Shown here: piece by piece, positions 50,398 through 59,551 of the stretch
Position numbering within the stretch: the first letter of the stretch is position 1
How the letters are laid out: each line of letters starts with the position of its first letter
DNA from: Syntrophotalea carbinolica DSM 2380
GTDB taxonomy: Bacteria; Desulfobacterota; Desulfuromonadia; Desulfuromonadales; Syntrophotaleaceae
NCBI RefSeq assembly: GCF_000012885.1
Contig: NC_007498.2
Coordinates: 1,488,001 to 1,552,000 of the forward strand
DNA: 64,000 nt
Reading direction: 5' to 3'
The notes under the pieces: generated by a model
Database searches by the model: none
Seen by the model: only the letters and a program-made list of their open reading frames with translations
What the model was told of the DNA's origin: nothing
Translations under genes and position numbers: made by a program

Positions 50398-52331
50398 GTG
50401 CGCCAGGCATGGCGCGTAGCGCCTTGACTGGCGCTGTTCTGGCTGCTGTGGTGGCAGTCGGATGACTTGGGGGTGCAAGTCCCCTACGGACCCTGATGAC
50501 GGGAACCGTTAGCTGAACAGCAAGGGTGTCCACCGCGAGGTGGAATCTGAAGGAAGCTGTAGGCAAACTTCCGGCCCGACGAACAGGAATCGCATACGAG
50601 GCAGTGCCATCCGGGCGAGAAGGCCATAGTCTTCAAAGCCCGATAGTCATCCGGGAGGGTGGTGCTGTATATGCGGCGGGTATGTGGAAGGAAGGTCACG
50701 CGTCTTACCCTGGGAGATCTGTCAACCTGCCTCGTGCTACCGGCATCGCAAGGTGTCGGGATGGGTTGGCAGAAGTCAGCAGAGGCCATAATAGCCGGGC
50801 TAACCACCTTGGCGAAGGGCCGAACACGAGGCGCTTTTCAGGAGGCACGAATTTCGATGACGATCGAAGAAGCAGAAGCCCTGGTTGAGATGCCGGGGGC
50901 TATGTCCGAGGGTAGCGACCGGAAGTCGCGAGAGTACGGCATCGGTGCGTCAAACGTCACGGCATGCAGTGAATCATCCTGGACGGAAGTGGCAACGCGG
51001 CTGATGGAAGAAGTCGTCAGTCGCGGCAACATGATGGCGGCTTACCAGCGAGTGGTCAGGAACAAGGGCGCGGCGGGCATCGACGGAATGCCGGTTGGCG
51101 ACCTTAAGACCTACCTGCAGGAGCAGTGGCCGCGCATCAAAGAAGAACTGCTGACCGGAACCTACCAGCCTCAGCCGGTGCGGAAGGTGGAAATTCCCAA
51201 GCCCGGTGGCGGGATGCGTATGCTCGGCATTCCCACGGTGCTGGATCGGCTCATTCAGCAGGCGCTGCATCAGGAGCTGATGCGGCTGTTTGAACCGGAA
51301 TTCTCCGAGCACTCCTACGGGTTTCGTCCCGGACGGAGCGCCCACCAAGCCGTTCAGTCCGCCCGCCGGCACGTAGCCTCCGGGCGGCGCTGGGCGGTCG
51401 ATATCGACTTGGAGAAATTCTTTGACCGCATGGGCCACGACATACTCATGTCGCGGGTGGCCCGCAAAGTCAAAGACCGCCGGGTATTAGGGTTGATTCG
51501 CCGATATCTGACGGTCGGTGTGCTTGAAGGGGGGATTATTTCGCCAAGGGTACAGGGGACGCCGCAGGGCGGCCCTCTCTCGCCCCTGCTGTCGAACATC
51601 CTTCTCGACGAGTTTGACAAGGAACTGGAGAGGCGGGGCCATGCCTTCTGTCGCTATGCCGACGACTGCAATATTTACGTGCATAGTCGCCGGGCGGCCG
51701 AGCGAGTCATGACCTCGTTGACACGGTTTCTGGAACAGCAGCTCAAGCTCAAAGTCAACCGCGTCAAAAGCGCCGTTGGCCGCCCCTGGGAAAGAACCTT
51801 TCTAGGCTACAGCATGACCTCTCACAAAAAGCCCCGTCTGAAAGTGGCGGGATCTTCCGTGAAGCGGTTCAAGACTAGCCTGCGAGAAATCTTTCGGCGG
51901 GGAAGGGGACGCCGTCTCAAGCGGGTCATCGAAGAGTCCACTCCGAAGCTTCGAGGTTGGATCGCCTACTTTCGCCTGGCGGAGGTTAAGGGTATCTTCG
52001 AGGATCTTGATGGTTGGATCAGGCGGAAACTGCGCTGCATTCTGTGGCGACAGTGGAAGCGCCCCTTTACCCGAGCCAGGAATTTGATGCGGCGGGGATT
52101 GCCAGAGCATCGGGCGTGGCGATCCGCCACAAATGAGCGAGGCCCCTGGTGGAACTCAGGAGCCTCGCATATGCACGATGCACTTCGGAAATCCTACTTC
52201 GACAGACTGGGGTTGGTCTCGTTAGTAGATTACCGCAGACGCTTTCAGTGCGCTTTGTGAACCGCCGTGTACGGAACCGTACGCACGGTGGTGTGGGAGG
52301 ACGGCGGGGGTAACCCCGCCTCCTACCCGAT
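50398..52331 (+). mobile_element. Group IIC intron with reverse transcriptase ORF
   Basis: The element of about 1,934 bases begins GTGCGCCAGGCATGGCGC, the normal 5' end of bacterial class C introns, and contains the domain I block GGTGGAATCTGAAGGAAGC. Near its end is a domain V-like hairpin at about 52261-52290, with ACCGCCGTG paired to CACGGTGGT (one wobble) and the CG bulge before CAC. A domain VI hairpin then leads to CTACCCGAT, the usual 3' end. The intron carries one ORF (50857-52260) for a maturase. Its 5' boundary lies just after a terminator, as expected for class IIC. Whether it is mobile or only a relic is not known; both ends look intact. Confidence 0.9.
50857..52260 (+). CDS. ltrA: Group II intron reverse transcriptase/maturase
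   Basis: The intron-encoded protein of 467 residues has reverse transcriptase motifs NKGAAGIDGM, EIPKPGGGMRMLGIPTVLDRLIQ, YGFRPGRSAHQAV, IDLEKFFDRMGHDILM, GTPQGGPLSPLLSN and the catalytic YADD in CRYADDCNIYV, followed by a maturase (X) domain with LRGWIAYFRLAEVKGIFEDLDGWIRRKLR. There is no HNH endonuclease domain, as in class C introns, so target nicking is not expected. I used ATG 50857 behind AGGAGG; a longer frame to 50659 runs through the intron's own structured RNA. The stop codon touches domain V. Confidence 0.93.
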   Translation: MTIEEAEALVEMPGAMSEGSDRKSREYGIGASNVTACSESSWTEVATRLMEEVVSRGNMMAAYQRVVRNKGAAGIDGMPVGDLKTYLQEQWPRIKEELLTGTYQPQPVRKVEIPKPGGGMRMLGIPTVLDRLIQQALHQELMRLFEPEFSEHSYGFRPGRSAHQAVQSARRHVASGRRWAVDIDLEKFFDRMGHDILMSRVARKVKDRRVLGLIRRYLTVGVLEGGIISPRVQGTPQGGPLSPLLSNILLDEFDKELERRGHAFCRYADDCNIYVHSRRAAERVMTSLTRFLEQQLKLKVNRVKSAVGRPWERTFLGYSMTSHKKPRLKVAGSSVKRFKTSLREIFRRGRGRRLKRVIEESTPKLRGWIAYFRLAEVKGIFEDLDGWIRRKLRCILWRQWKRPFTRARNLMRRGLPEHRAWRSATNERGPWWNSGASHMHDALRKSYFDRLGLVSLVDYRRRFQCAL

Positions 52332-52386
52332 ACATCTATTTTCCGACAGGCATGCAAGGAGGGCTTGAAAGCTGTAATCCGCGGCG

Positions 52387-53274
52387 CTAATCGGTTTCGC
52401 CATTCTTCAGGATATTTTGCATAGCCTGTTCTTTTGCGGCCGCAGCGGCTTTGTGGTTTTGGGCCACTTCCAGCGTTTTTCGGCCGAGGGCCTGGTAGAG
52501 TTTTGCCATGTCCGGTTGCCATGTCCGGAGCGCGTCCACATGGCGTTTGACAATCATACCGTCACGGCGCGCGATGGGGCCTGTAAGGGCTGCGCCTGGT
52601 CCGAGAGTGAAGATGTTGTCCACGGTATTGCGTACCATGGGTTCTAGAACCTGCAACGCCGTTTCTGCCGGTAACCCGGCTTGTTCAAGGGTCTCAATGC
52701 TCATTTGCATCAGGGTTACCAGGTAATTGGCGCTGATGGTCATGGCGGCATGGTAGAGGGTCTTGGTATCACCGGAAAGGGGCAGCAGCTTACCGCCAAT
52801 GCCCTCAAATAGAGGCTTTAAGCGTTCTGTAGCAGGCCGATCCCCTTCAATGCCGCAGAAGGTTCCGGGAAAACTGCTGGTGGCGGAAGCCGGGTCGGCG
52901 AAACTTTTGATGGGATGCACACTGGCAAGTAGGGCTTTGCAGCGGCGTAGCGGCGCCAATATTTCAGAACCAAGAGCTCCGCTGCAATGAAAAACGATGT
53001 CGCCGGGACGCAGGATACCCGTGGCGTCGAGTTGGGCTGCACATGCTGCGATGGATGCGTCATCCGTTGCGATCAGGGTGATATCGGCCGGATGCAGTTC
53101 CTCGGCGCCGCAGGCTGTGCCGGCACCGATGAAATCGATCGCGGCCTGCGCACTTGGCAGGGAGCGATTCACGACATCCTGCACCTGCAGCATGTCGTGT
53201 TTCCGCCATAGGCATGCCAGGGTTTTACCGAGACGGCCGCAGCCGATGATGTTCATGGTTGTCGTCGGTGTCAT
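52387..53274 (-). CDS. Rossmann-like and DUF2520 domain protein
   Basis: This 295-residue protein has an N-terminal Rossmann domain with MNIIGCGRLGKTLACLW and a C-terminal DUF2520 helical domain, including LYHAAMTISANYLVTLM, RNTVDNIFTLGPGAALTGPIARRD and GRKTLEVA. The pair resembles a pyrroline- or ketopantoate-reductase-like fold, and the substrate is unknown. Its ATG overlaps the nagZ stop by 4 bases (ATGA), so both are probably made from one transcript. Confidence 0.85.
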   Translation of the reverse strand: MTPTTTMNIIGCGRLGKTLACLWRKHDMLQVQDVVNRSLPSAQAAIDFIGAGTACGAEELHPADITLIATDDASIAACAAQLDATGILRPGDIVFHCSGALGSEILAPLRRCKALLASVHPIKSFADPASATSSFPGTFCGIEGDRPATERLKPLFEGIGGKLLPLSGDTKTLYHAAMTISANYLVTLMQMSIETLEQAGLPAETALQVLEPMVRNTVDNIFTLGPGAALTGPIARRDGMIVKRHVDALRTWQPDMAKLYQALGRKTLEVAQNHKAAAAAKEQAMQNILKNGETD

Positions 53275-54419
53275 GGCTGCCTCTGTATATTGGAACGCAG
53301 GTGGGACTTGAGGTCATCGATACGTTTCAGGGCTTGCACGATACGTTTCCGGGTGACACGGCCGGAGTCGATAAGTTTTTGCATGATCGCAATCATGCGG
53401 CTGGTGGTGTCCGGGCTGTTGTCGGCCAAAAGGAGGATGTCGACGCCGGCATTCAAAGCTTTTTCCACCGCATCTTCAAGGCGGTACTGATCGGCGATGG
53501 CCCCCATGGTCAGATCGTCACTGATGACTACCCCCTGAAAACCGAGCTGTTTTCGAAGCACACCATGAACGGTCCTTTCCGACAAGGTTGCCGGATACCT
53601 GGGGTCGAGTTCGCTGTTGAATACATGCGCCGTCAATACCGCATCGGCCAGACCTTCATCGATCAGGGTGGCAAAGGGCAATAATTCCCTGGGGCTCCAG
53701 GTGTTCGTTACGTCCACGAACCCTTTGTGGGAATCGGCTGTTGAACTGCCATGGCCGGGGAAGTGTTTCAAGCAGCAGAGGACACCCTGTTGGTGATGGG
53801 CACGGATAACTTCGCGGGCATGGGATATGACGGTTCCTGGCTCTGCGGAAAAGCTTCTTTGCAGCCTGCCGATGATGGGATTGGCTGGGTTGACGTTCAG
53901 ATCCACGACCGGACTGAGGTTGAGATTGATGCCGGCTTGTTGCAGTGTTCGAGCCGTATTTTGGGCCTGGCGGCGGGTAAGGGCAAGATCATTGCGTCGC
54001 CCCAATGATGCATACGACACGGTGGGAGGAAAGCCATACGCCTGTTTGAGGCGGTTGATGCGACCGCCCTCCTGGTCAATGGCAATCAGCAGCGGTGTGT
54101 TTCCGGCGGCTTGCTGAAGTTGTGCGGTAAGCCGCCGCAGTTGTTGCGGCGAGCGGATATTGCCTGCGGGATGGTTGCGGTCCGGACCGTAATTGAATAA
54201 CACCACCCCGCCGAGATGGCGTTGCTTTATGTCCTCAAGGATGGGGTGGTGCTTGTCAAGATCCGCACCGGCAAACCCGACCATGAGCAATTGCCCCAGA
54301 GGCAGCTTCGCCTGGGCGCGGGCGGCTGCTTTATGCACGGATCCGGTAGCGGCGTGAACGGGGAGGGCCCAGCTGGCAACTATGATCCCGATGCATGATA
54401 GTATCAGACGTAGCGCCAT
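53271..54419 (-). CDS. nagZ: Beta-N-acetylhexosaminidase NagZ-like (GH3)
   Basis: NagZ removes N-acetylglucosamine from peptidoglycan fragments. The GH3 signature KHFPGHGSSTADSHKGF (about residues 210-226, with the His/Asp catalytic dyad) and the nucleophile segment VVISDDLTMGAI are clear. An N-terminal hydrophobic signal (MALRLILSCIGIIVASWALPVHAATGS) with an Ala-x-Ala site suggests export, unlike the cytosolic NagZ of enterics. The 382-residue length reflects this signal. The next gene is coupled by ATGA. Confidence 0.9.
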   Translation of the reverse strand: MALRLILSCIGIIVASWALPVHAATGSVHKAAARAQAKLPLGQLLMVGFAGADLDKHHPILEDIKQRHLGGVVLFNYGPDRNHPAGNIRSPQQLRRLTAQLQQAAGNTPLLIAIDQEGGRINRLKQAYGFPPTVSYASLGRRNDLALTRRQAQNTARTLQQAGINLNLSPVVDLNVNPANPIIGRLQRSFSAEPGTVISHAREVIRAHHQQGVLCCLKHFPGHGSSTADSHKGFVDVTNTWSPRELLPFATLIDEGLADAVLTAHVFNSELDPRYPATLSERTVHGVLRKQLGFQGVVISDDLTMGAIADQYRLEDAVEKALNAGVDILLLADNSPDTTSRMIAIMQKLIDSGRVTRKRIVQALKRIDDLKSHLRSNIQRQP

Positions 54420-54488
54420 GAGGTACTCCGAACACTGCAGGCGGGTGCAGGGGAAAGGCCAGGGAAAAAGCCCGGTTGTGTTGCCGGC

Positions 54489-54923
54489 TTAAAGTCCATA
54501 CACCTGTTTGGCGGTGAGGGTCTGCACGCCGGCCGAATCAAAAATCCGCTGCACGTGCTGGGAGTTTTCCACATCGATGATAAGTATCGCCGTCTGGTGG
54601 TCGCCCAGCACCGTGCCGTATGCGTTCTGTACGTTGAGACCTGCCTGCGCCAGCACGCTTAGCATATCGTGCAGCGCCCCGGCCCGGTCCTGCATGCTGA
54701 CGGCGACGATTTCCCTCAGAACCGCCGGATGACCTTCCTCGGACAGTTTGTCGCAGGCCGTTTCGGGGTGATCGACCAGCAGGTTGAGGATGCCCCATCC
54801 CGCCGAACTGGTCGACAGGGTCATGGCGCGAATATTTATGCCGATATTCTTAAGCACGGCAGTGACCTTCTCGAGACGACCGGGTTTGTTCTCCAGAAAA
54901 ATCGAAACCTGATGGGCAATCAT
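54489..54923 (-). CDS. Tandem ACT domain protein
   Basis: The 144-residue protein contains two ACT domains, which bind small ligands such as amino acids (MIAHQVSIFLENKPGRLEKVTAVLKNIGINIRAM and IVAVSMQDRAGALHDMLSVLAQAGLNVQNAYG). It overlaps the end of the phenylacetate-CoA ligase gene by 4 bases, an arrangement common in anaerobes, where such proteins may regulate aromatic amino acid fermentation. Ligand and target are unknown. It ends about 70 bases before nagZ on the same strand. Confidence 0.85.
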   Translation of the reverse strand: MIAHQVSIFLENKPGRLEKVTAVLKNIGINIRAMTLSTSSAGWGILNLLVDHPETACDKLSEEGHPAVLREIVAVSMQDRAGALHDMLSVLAQAGLNVQNAYGTVLGDHQTAILIIDVENSQHVQRIFDSAGVQTLTAKQVYGL

Positions 54924-56230
54924 AACGCCTCCTTGGGGTCACGGGAATCCTGGACCCGAATAGCTTTACCTTCACTCTTTGGCAGACTTCCCGGTTCAAC
55001 CAACTTTATGGCAGGTGTGACCAGTATCTCGTCACGGAGTTCATGGGCGATGCGCCGGGAAAGGTTTTCCAGGGCCTCGAGATCTCCGGTGAACCATGAT
55101 TTTTGAAGCTCAATCTTGACGGTGATTTCGTCGTTTCCGTCTACCGTATCCAGTGCGATGATGTAATCGGTACCGACTTCGGCAAACCGCATCAATACTT
55201 TTTCGATCTGCATGGGGAAGACATTGCATCCCTTGATGATAAACATGTCATCGGTTCGTCCGGAGATGCGGGCCAGCCTTCGGTGCGTGCGGCCGCAGGG
55301 GCAGTCGCCGGGCAGAAAACGGGTAAGATCCCGGGTCCGGTATCGCAGCAGCGGCATAGCGTGACGGTCGAGAGTAGTGAACACCAATTCTCCTTCTTCG
55401 CCGTCCGGAACCGGTTCCAGGGTGTCGGGATCGATGATTTCAGTCAAAAAAGCATCCTCCCAGACGTGCAGGCCGTTCTGATACTCGCATTCGAAGGCAA
55501 CACCCGGGCCGTTCATTTCCGACAGGCCGTAGGAATTGAACGCCTTGACGCCGAACAGATTCTCGATGCGGCGTCTTTGAGCATCGGTGTGGGGTTCCGC
55601 GCCGATGACAAACAGCTTGAGATTGGTGTCGTGCTGCGGATCCAGCCCCATGTCCTGAAACGCGGCATACAATCGGTACAGGTAGCTGGGGATGGTATGA
55701 ATAGCCGTTGTGCCGAAATCCTGCATCAATTTGATCTGGCGTCGCGTGTTGCCGGCGGCGGCGGGGATGACGAGGGCGCCAAGACGCTCCGCGCCGTACT
55801 GAAATCCGAGACCGCCGGTGAACAAGCCGTAACCGCATATATTCTGGAAAACGTCGGTGTCGCGCAGTCCGGCACAATAGAGGGAGCGGGCCACCAGATC
55901 CGCCCATGAACTCAAATCGTGATTGTCGTGAAAAATGACCGTTGGATTGCCGGTGGTCCCGCTGGAACAGTGCAGGCGAACAGCTCCCTGTTTCGGAACG
56001 GTCAGGAAACCGTATGGAAAGTGGCTGCGCAGATCCTCTTTGGTCGTAAAGGGCAGGCGTCGTATATCGTCGACGTTTTTAATCATCTCGGCTGAGATGC
56101 CATGCTGTTTGAACTGTTGGCCATAAAAAGGCGAATTTGCGGCTCTGCTCAGAGTTTCCTGCAGACGCTGAGCCTGAAGGATGTGCAGTTGCTGCTGAGG
56201 CAGGATTTCAATTTCAGGTTTCCAGTACAT
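54920..56230 (-). CDS. paaK: Phenylacetate-CoA ligase
   Basis: This 436-residue adenylate-forming enzyme activates phenylacetate or a related aryl acid with CoA. Motifs are LHCSSGTTGNPTVIFHDNHDLSSW, YGLSEMNGPGVAFECEYQNGLHVWEDAFLTEI, LVFTTLDRHAMPLLRYRTRDLTRFLPGDCPCGRTHRRLARISGRTDDMFIIKGCNVFP. These fit PaaK closely. In anaerobes it often works with indolepyruvate:ferredoxin oxidoreductase in aromatic amino acid degradation; those genes are not in the window. It leads into the ACT gene by ATGA overlap. Confidence 0.92.
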   Translation of the reverse strand: MYWKPEIEILPQQQLHILQAQRLQETLSRAANSPFYGQQFKQHGISAEMIKNVDDIRRLPFTTKEDLRSHFPYGFLTVPKQGAVRLHCSSGTTGNPTVIFHDNHDLSSWADLVARSLYCAGLRDTDVFQNICGYGLFTGGLGFQYGAERLGALVIPAAAGNTRRQIKLMQDFGTTAIHTIPSYLYRLYAAFQDMGLDPQHDTNLKLFVIGAEPHTDAQRRRIENLFGVKAFNSYGLSEMNGPGVAFECEYQNGLHVWEDAFLTEIIDPDTLEPVPDGEEGELVFTTLDRHAMPLLRYRTRDLTRFLPGDCPCGRTHRRLARISGRTDDMFIIKGCNVFPMQIEKVLMRFAEVGTDYIIALDTVDGNDEITVKIELQKSWFTGDLEALENLSRRIAHELRDEILVTPAIKLVEPGSLPKSEGKAIRVQDSRDPKEAL

Positions 56231-56505
56231 GGTAAGTGCGTCCTTTCGCTGATACGATGGATGGTCGCAGCGGGTATGTCGGAAATGGCTCCCGGGGCCG
56301 TTTGGTCGGCTCGGAAGAGCGAAGCGCCGGACAGCCGTTTAGGCCGAAACTGAAGATAGCAGATTTTTCCCCGAAATGGTAGAAAAGTGCAGGATCGGAT
56401 AGCTCTATAATGTGCCAAGCCGGGTTGACGCAGATCTGTTCCGATGGATATTGCCGGATGTGGGGAAATGGTCCTGGATTAGCGGAGAGGGCTGGGCGTA
56501 ACGTA
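56231..56505. other. Intergenic region between paaK and tRNA-Gly terminator
   Basis: This stretch of about 275 bases holds no supported gene. It should contain the paaK promoter on the minus strand, but I found no clear -35/-10 pair. Confidence 0.4.
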
Positions 56506-56540
56506 AAAAGGCCCCGAACGTGAATATTCGGGGCCTTGAT
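56506..56540 (-). terminator. Terminator after second tRNA-Gly copy
   Basis: On the minus strand AAGGCCCCGAA and TTCGGGGCCTTTTT form a stem of nine or more base pairs around an eight-base loop, and a T run follows. It ends transcription of the tRNA-Gly copy at 56543-56617. Confidence 0.85.
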
Positions 56541-56542
56541 TC

Positions 56543-56617
<75 letters not shown>

Positions 56618-56671
56618 AGAGTGTATGTCTTTGGCGACTTGGCGTTAAAACGCTCCCGCGAGGGATTGAAA

Positions 56672-56699
56672 AGCCCCGAACCCAGAAGTTCGGGGCCTT
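56672..56699 (-). terminator. Terminator between the two tRNA-Gly copies
   Basis: On the minus strand GCCCCGAA and TTCGGGGC make an eight-base-pair stem followed by TTTTC. It is nearly the same hairpin as the one after the second tRNA copy, which suggests the tRNA and terminator were duplicated together. Confidence 0.8.
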
Positions 56700-56705
56700 G
56701 TTCGC

Positions 56706-56780
<75 letters not shown>

Positions 56781-56816
56781 AGTGTCGCTTACTGCTCCGT
56801 GTTGCGAGCGGGGTTA

Positions 56817-56845
56817 TTAATAGCAAAAGGCATTTTTCAAGTCAA
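56817..56845 (-). promoter_or_regulatory. Predicted promoter for tRNA-Gly
   Basis: On the minus strand TTGACT (56845-56840) and TATTAA (56822-56817) are 17 bases apart, about 36 bases before the tRNA. Both boxes are close to consensus. The 240 bases further right to the transglycosylase stop hold no gene I can support. Confidence 0.65.
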
Positions 56846-57086
56846 CAAAAAATATCAGGGAATTTCGTTTTGTTCTGCGATGGTCCATGTAGCGATAAAC
56901 AATGAGACATGCAACCGGGTCGCCGGAGCCCGCTTATTTTTGGCTGTGGTGGGGGTGAGTGGACATCGGCGTTCCCAAAAATGTTGTCCCGATTTCGCGA
57001 AAAGGCCACAGGTGTGCAAGTCGATGGCAGATAAAGCCCAGGGTACAGTCTTTTGGTGTCAAGGAGAAGAAGGCCGACATCCGGTT

Positions 57087-57653
57087 TTAGCGATAGGATT
57101 GAAGGAAACGTTTGACACGCTGGACGTATTGACGGGTCTCGGCGTAGGGGGGGATGCCGCCATGCCTGCGAACCGCACCCGGGCCGGCATTGTAGGCGGC
57201 CAGGGCCAAATCGAGATTGCCGTTGAAAAGGTCAAGCATTTTGCGTAAGTAGCGTGTGCCTCCACGGATGTTATCCTCGGGGTCGAAAGGGTCGGAGACC
57301 TTCATTTCCCGGGCCGTTTCGGGAACCAGTTGCATCATGCCTTTTGCCCCCTTGCGGGACACGGCACGGGGATTGTAGTCGCTTTCAGCCTTGATGACAG
57401 CCCGCACCAGAGCCTTTTCCAGGCGGTTGGCAACGGCGTATCTTTCGATGATGTCATCAAGGCTTTTGGGACCGGGCCGTTTGGTCGGAGATTCTTTGAG
57501 GTAAAAGCTGTATCGGGAATTGGTGGGTGTGTTGGTGAAGTGCATGACGCCATGGCTGTCGACGTACCTGTAGATATCCGCCCGGCAGGCAGTGGCATCG
57601 AAGGATAAGATCCCTCCCATAATAAATAAACATATGACTGGAAAATTTTTCAT
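57087..57653 (-). CDS. Lytic transglycosylase with N-terminal DUF4124-like segment
   Basis: This secreted 188-residue enzyme probably cuts peptidoglycan glycan strands. It begins with a signal peptide (MKNFPVICLFIMGGILSFDATACRA), followed by a short DUF4124-like segment (IYRYVDSHGVMHFTNTP), then the SLT domain with the catalytic Glu in AVIKAESDYNPRAVSRKGAKGMMQLVPETA and the AYNAGPGAV and YAETRQYVQRV motifs. The layout is common in deltaproteobacteria. It has its own predicted promoter. Confidence 0.93.
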   Translation of the reverse strand: MKNFPVICLFIMGGILSFDATACRADIYRYVDSHGVMHFTNTPTNSRYSFYLKESPTKRPGPKSLDDIIERYAVANRLEKALVRAVIKAESDYNPRAVSRKGAKGMMQLVPETAREMKVSDPFDPEDNIRGGTRYLRKMLDLFNGNLDLALAAYNAGPGAVRRHGGIPPYAETRQYVQRVKRFLQSYR

Positions 57654-57679
57654 TTTCTCGGTATTCCGTACATTTGGCG

Positions 57680-57708
57680 ACTATATCCTGAAAGCGGTTG
57701 TATTTCAA
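57680..57708 (-). promoter_or_regulatory. Predicted promoter for the transglycosylase
   Basis: On the minus strand TTGAAA (57708-57703) and TATAGT (57685-57680) are separated by exactly 17 bases. It lies about 27 bases upstream of the ATG. Both boxes have five of six consensus bases. Confidence 0.65.
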
Positions 57709-57730
57709 GCTGTTTGCACATGCAAAAACC

Positions 57731-57759
57731 TTGACAATGTTCAGGGGGGTTCCGATAAT
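57731..57759 (+). promoter_or_regulatory. Predicted sigma-70 promoter for nadB
   Basis: TTGACA (57731-57736) and GATAAT (57754-57759) are 17 bases apart. The -35 is perfect and the -10 has five of six consensus bases. It would give a leader of about 135 bases before nadB. It is divergent to the transglycosylase promoter, with about 22 bases between the two -35 boxes. Confidence 0.65.
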
Positions 57760-57900
57760 GGTTCAGTTTTTTTGGATCGTTGCCTGTCGGCTTCCTTGTC
57801 CGTCGTGGCTTGCGAATAACGGCAGATGTTCGGATCAAGTTTTTGTAGGCGGCTGTCTCAGTGGGTTTGCGTTGCTATTAATTGGAAGTGAGGTCTTGCA

Positions 57901-59499
57901 GTGAATATCACCACGGATTTTCTTGTTATCGGCAGCGGTATCGCCGGTTTGTCCTATGCTCTTAAGGTCGCTGATTTCGGTCAGGTGGCTGTGGTAACCA
58001 AACGGGAAATTTCCGAGACAGCAACCAATCTGGCGCAAGGCGGTATTGCTTCGGTTCTTTCGTCGGAAGACTCTTTTGCCGCCCATGTGCGCGATACCAT
58101 GGTTGCTGGAGTCTATCTGTCGGATGAAGATGTGGTCCGCATGGTGGTGCAAAGAGGGCCTCAGGCTATCGCCGATTTGATCAACTGGGGTGTGCGTTTC
58201 AGCAAAAAAGACGATGACACCTACGATCTTACCCGTGAAGGCGGGCATAGCCGGAGGCGTATTCTGCATGCCAAGGACATGACCGGTCAGGAGATCGAAC
58301 GGGCGTTGGTGGAAGCGGCCAGAAATCACCCCAACATCACGATCTACGAACACCATATCTGCATTGACCTGATTACCGATGCCAAGGCCGGGTCGAGCGA
58401 AAAACGATCCAATCGCTGTCTCGGCGCGCATGTTCTCGATATTGAAAGTCGCAAGGTGCAGACCTTCGGTGCGCGTGTGACGGTTCTCGCAACCGGCGGC
58501 GCCGGCAAGGTCTATCTCTATACCTGCAATCCCGACGTGGCGACCGGCGACGGGATCGCCATGGCTTATCGAGCCGGTGCCACCATTGCCGATATGGAGT
58601 TCATGCAGTTTCATCCCACCACCCTTTACCACCCTAAAGCCAAATCCTTTCTCATTTCTGAATCGGTACGTGGTGAAGGGGCGATTTTGCGGCGTCGGGA
58701 CGGTACGGCCTTTATGGACCAGTATCATGAGCTGAAGGATCTGGCGCCGCGGGATATTACCGCCAGGGCGATCGACAACGAAATGAAAATTCACGGTGAC
58801 GAGAGCGTTTTCCTCGATATTACCCACCGGGATCCCGAGTATATCCGCAACCGATTTCCCCATATCTATGAAACCTGTTTGAAGTACGGCATTGACATCA
58901 CCACGGAAGCGATTCCGGTGGTACCTGCAGCGCATTACGTATGCGGTGGCGTGAAGGTCGACAAATGGGGGGAATCGGACCTGGTCAACCTGTTTGCCAT
59001 CGGCGAAGTCGCGTGTACCGGGCTGCATGGTGCGAATCGCCTGGCCAGTAACAGCCTGCTCGAAGGCGTGGTTTTTGCCGAGCTGGTGGCGCAGCGTTCT
59101 TTAGGGCGGATCAAAGAAAAACATGAGGTGGTTCCCCAGGTGAAACCGTGGGATTACGGCAAGGCTACCGACAGCGACGAAGAGGTTGTGGTCGCCCATA
59201 ACTGGGATGAAATCCGTCGTTGCATGTGGAATTATGTCGGTATCGTTCGGACCAATAAGCGTCTTAAACGCGCCTTGCGACGCCTTCAGATGATCAAGGA
59301 AGAGATTACCGAGTATTACTGGGACTTTTATCCCACCTCCGACCTTATCGAACTCCGGAATATAGCCACCGTCGCCGAACTGATCGTTCGCTGTGCCCGC
59401 CAGCGTCGTGAAAGTCGCGGATTGCATTACAATATCGATTATCCGGAGCGGGACGATGTGCATTGGAAAAAAGATACTTTGATACGTAAAAAATTATGA
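57901..59499 (+). CDS. nadB: L-aspartate oxidase NadB
   Basis: NadB oxidises aspartate to iminoaspartate in NAD synthesis. In anaerobes it commonly uses fumarate or another electron acceptor. The 532-residue flavoprotein has FLVIGSGIAGLSYALKVADFG, ATNLAQGGIASV, FMQFHPTTLYHP, SESVRGEGAILRR, PRDITARAID and HGANRLASNSLLEGVVFAE. Start is a GTG at 57901 behind GTGAGG. nadA and nadC are not in the window. The C-terminal helical domain (about 420-532) is present. Confidence 0.95.
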   Translation: MNITTDFLVIGSGIAGLSYALKVADFGQVAVVTKREISETATNLAQGGIASVLSSEDSFAAHVRDTMVAGVYLSDEDVVRMVVQRGPQAIADLINWGVRFSKKDDDTYDLTREGGHSRRRILHAKDMTGQEIERALVEAARNHPNITIYEHHICIDLITDAKAGSSEKRSNRCLGAHVLDIESRKVQTFGARVTVLATGGAGKVYLYTCNPDVATGDGIAMAYRAGATIADMEFMQFHPTTLYHPKAKSFLISESVRGEGAILRRRDGTAFMDQYHELKDLAPRDITARAIDNEMKIHGDESVFLDITHRDPEYIRNRFPHIYETCLKYGIDITTEAIPVVPAAHYVCGGVKVDKWGESDLVNLFAIGEVACTGLHGANRLASNSLLEGVVFAELVAQRSLGRIKEKHEVVPQVKPWDYGKATDSDEEVVVAHNWDEIRRCMWNYVGIVRTNKRLKRALRRLQMIKEEITEYYWDFYPTSDLIELRNIATVAELIVRCARQRRESRGLHYNIDYPERDDVHWKKDTLIRKKL

Positions 59500-59551
59500 T
59501 GGGTGTTCATTCGGAGAAATCCGAAAGCATTCGAACTATCGGGAGCTGGAT

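Noticed and set aside
57835-59028. Minus-strand ORF of 397 codons opposite nadB
   Set aside because: Antisense to nadB, no motif and no promoter or ribosome site of its own.
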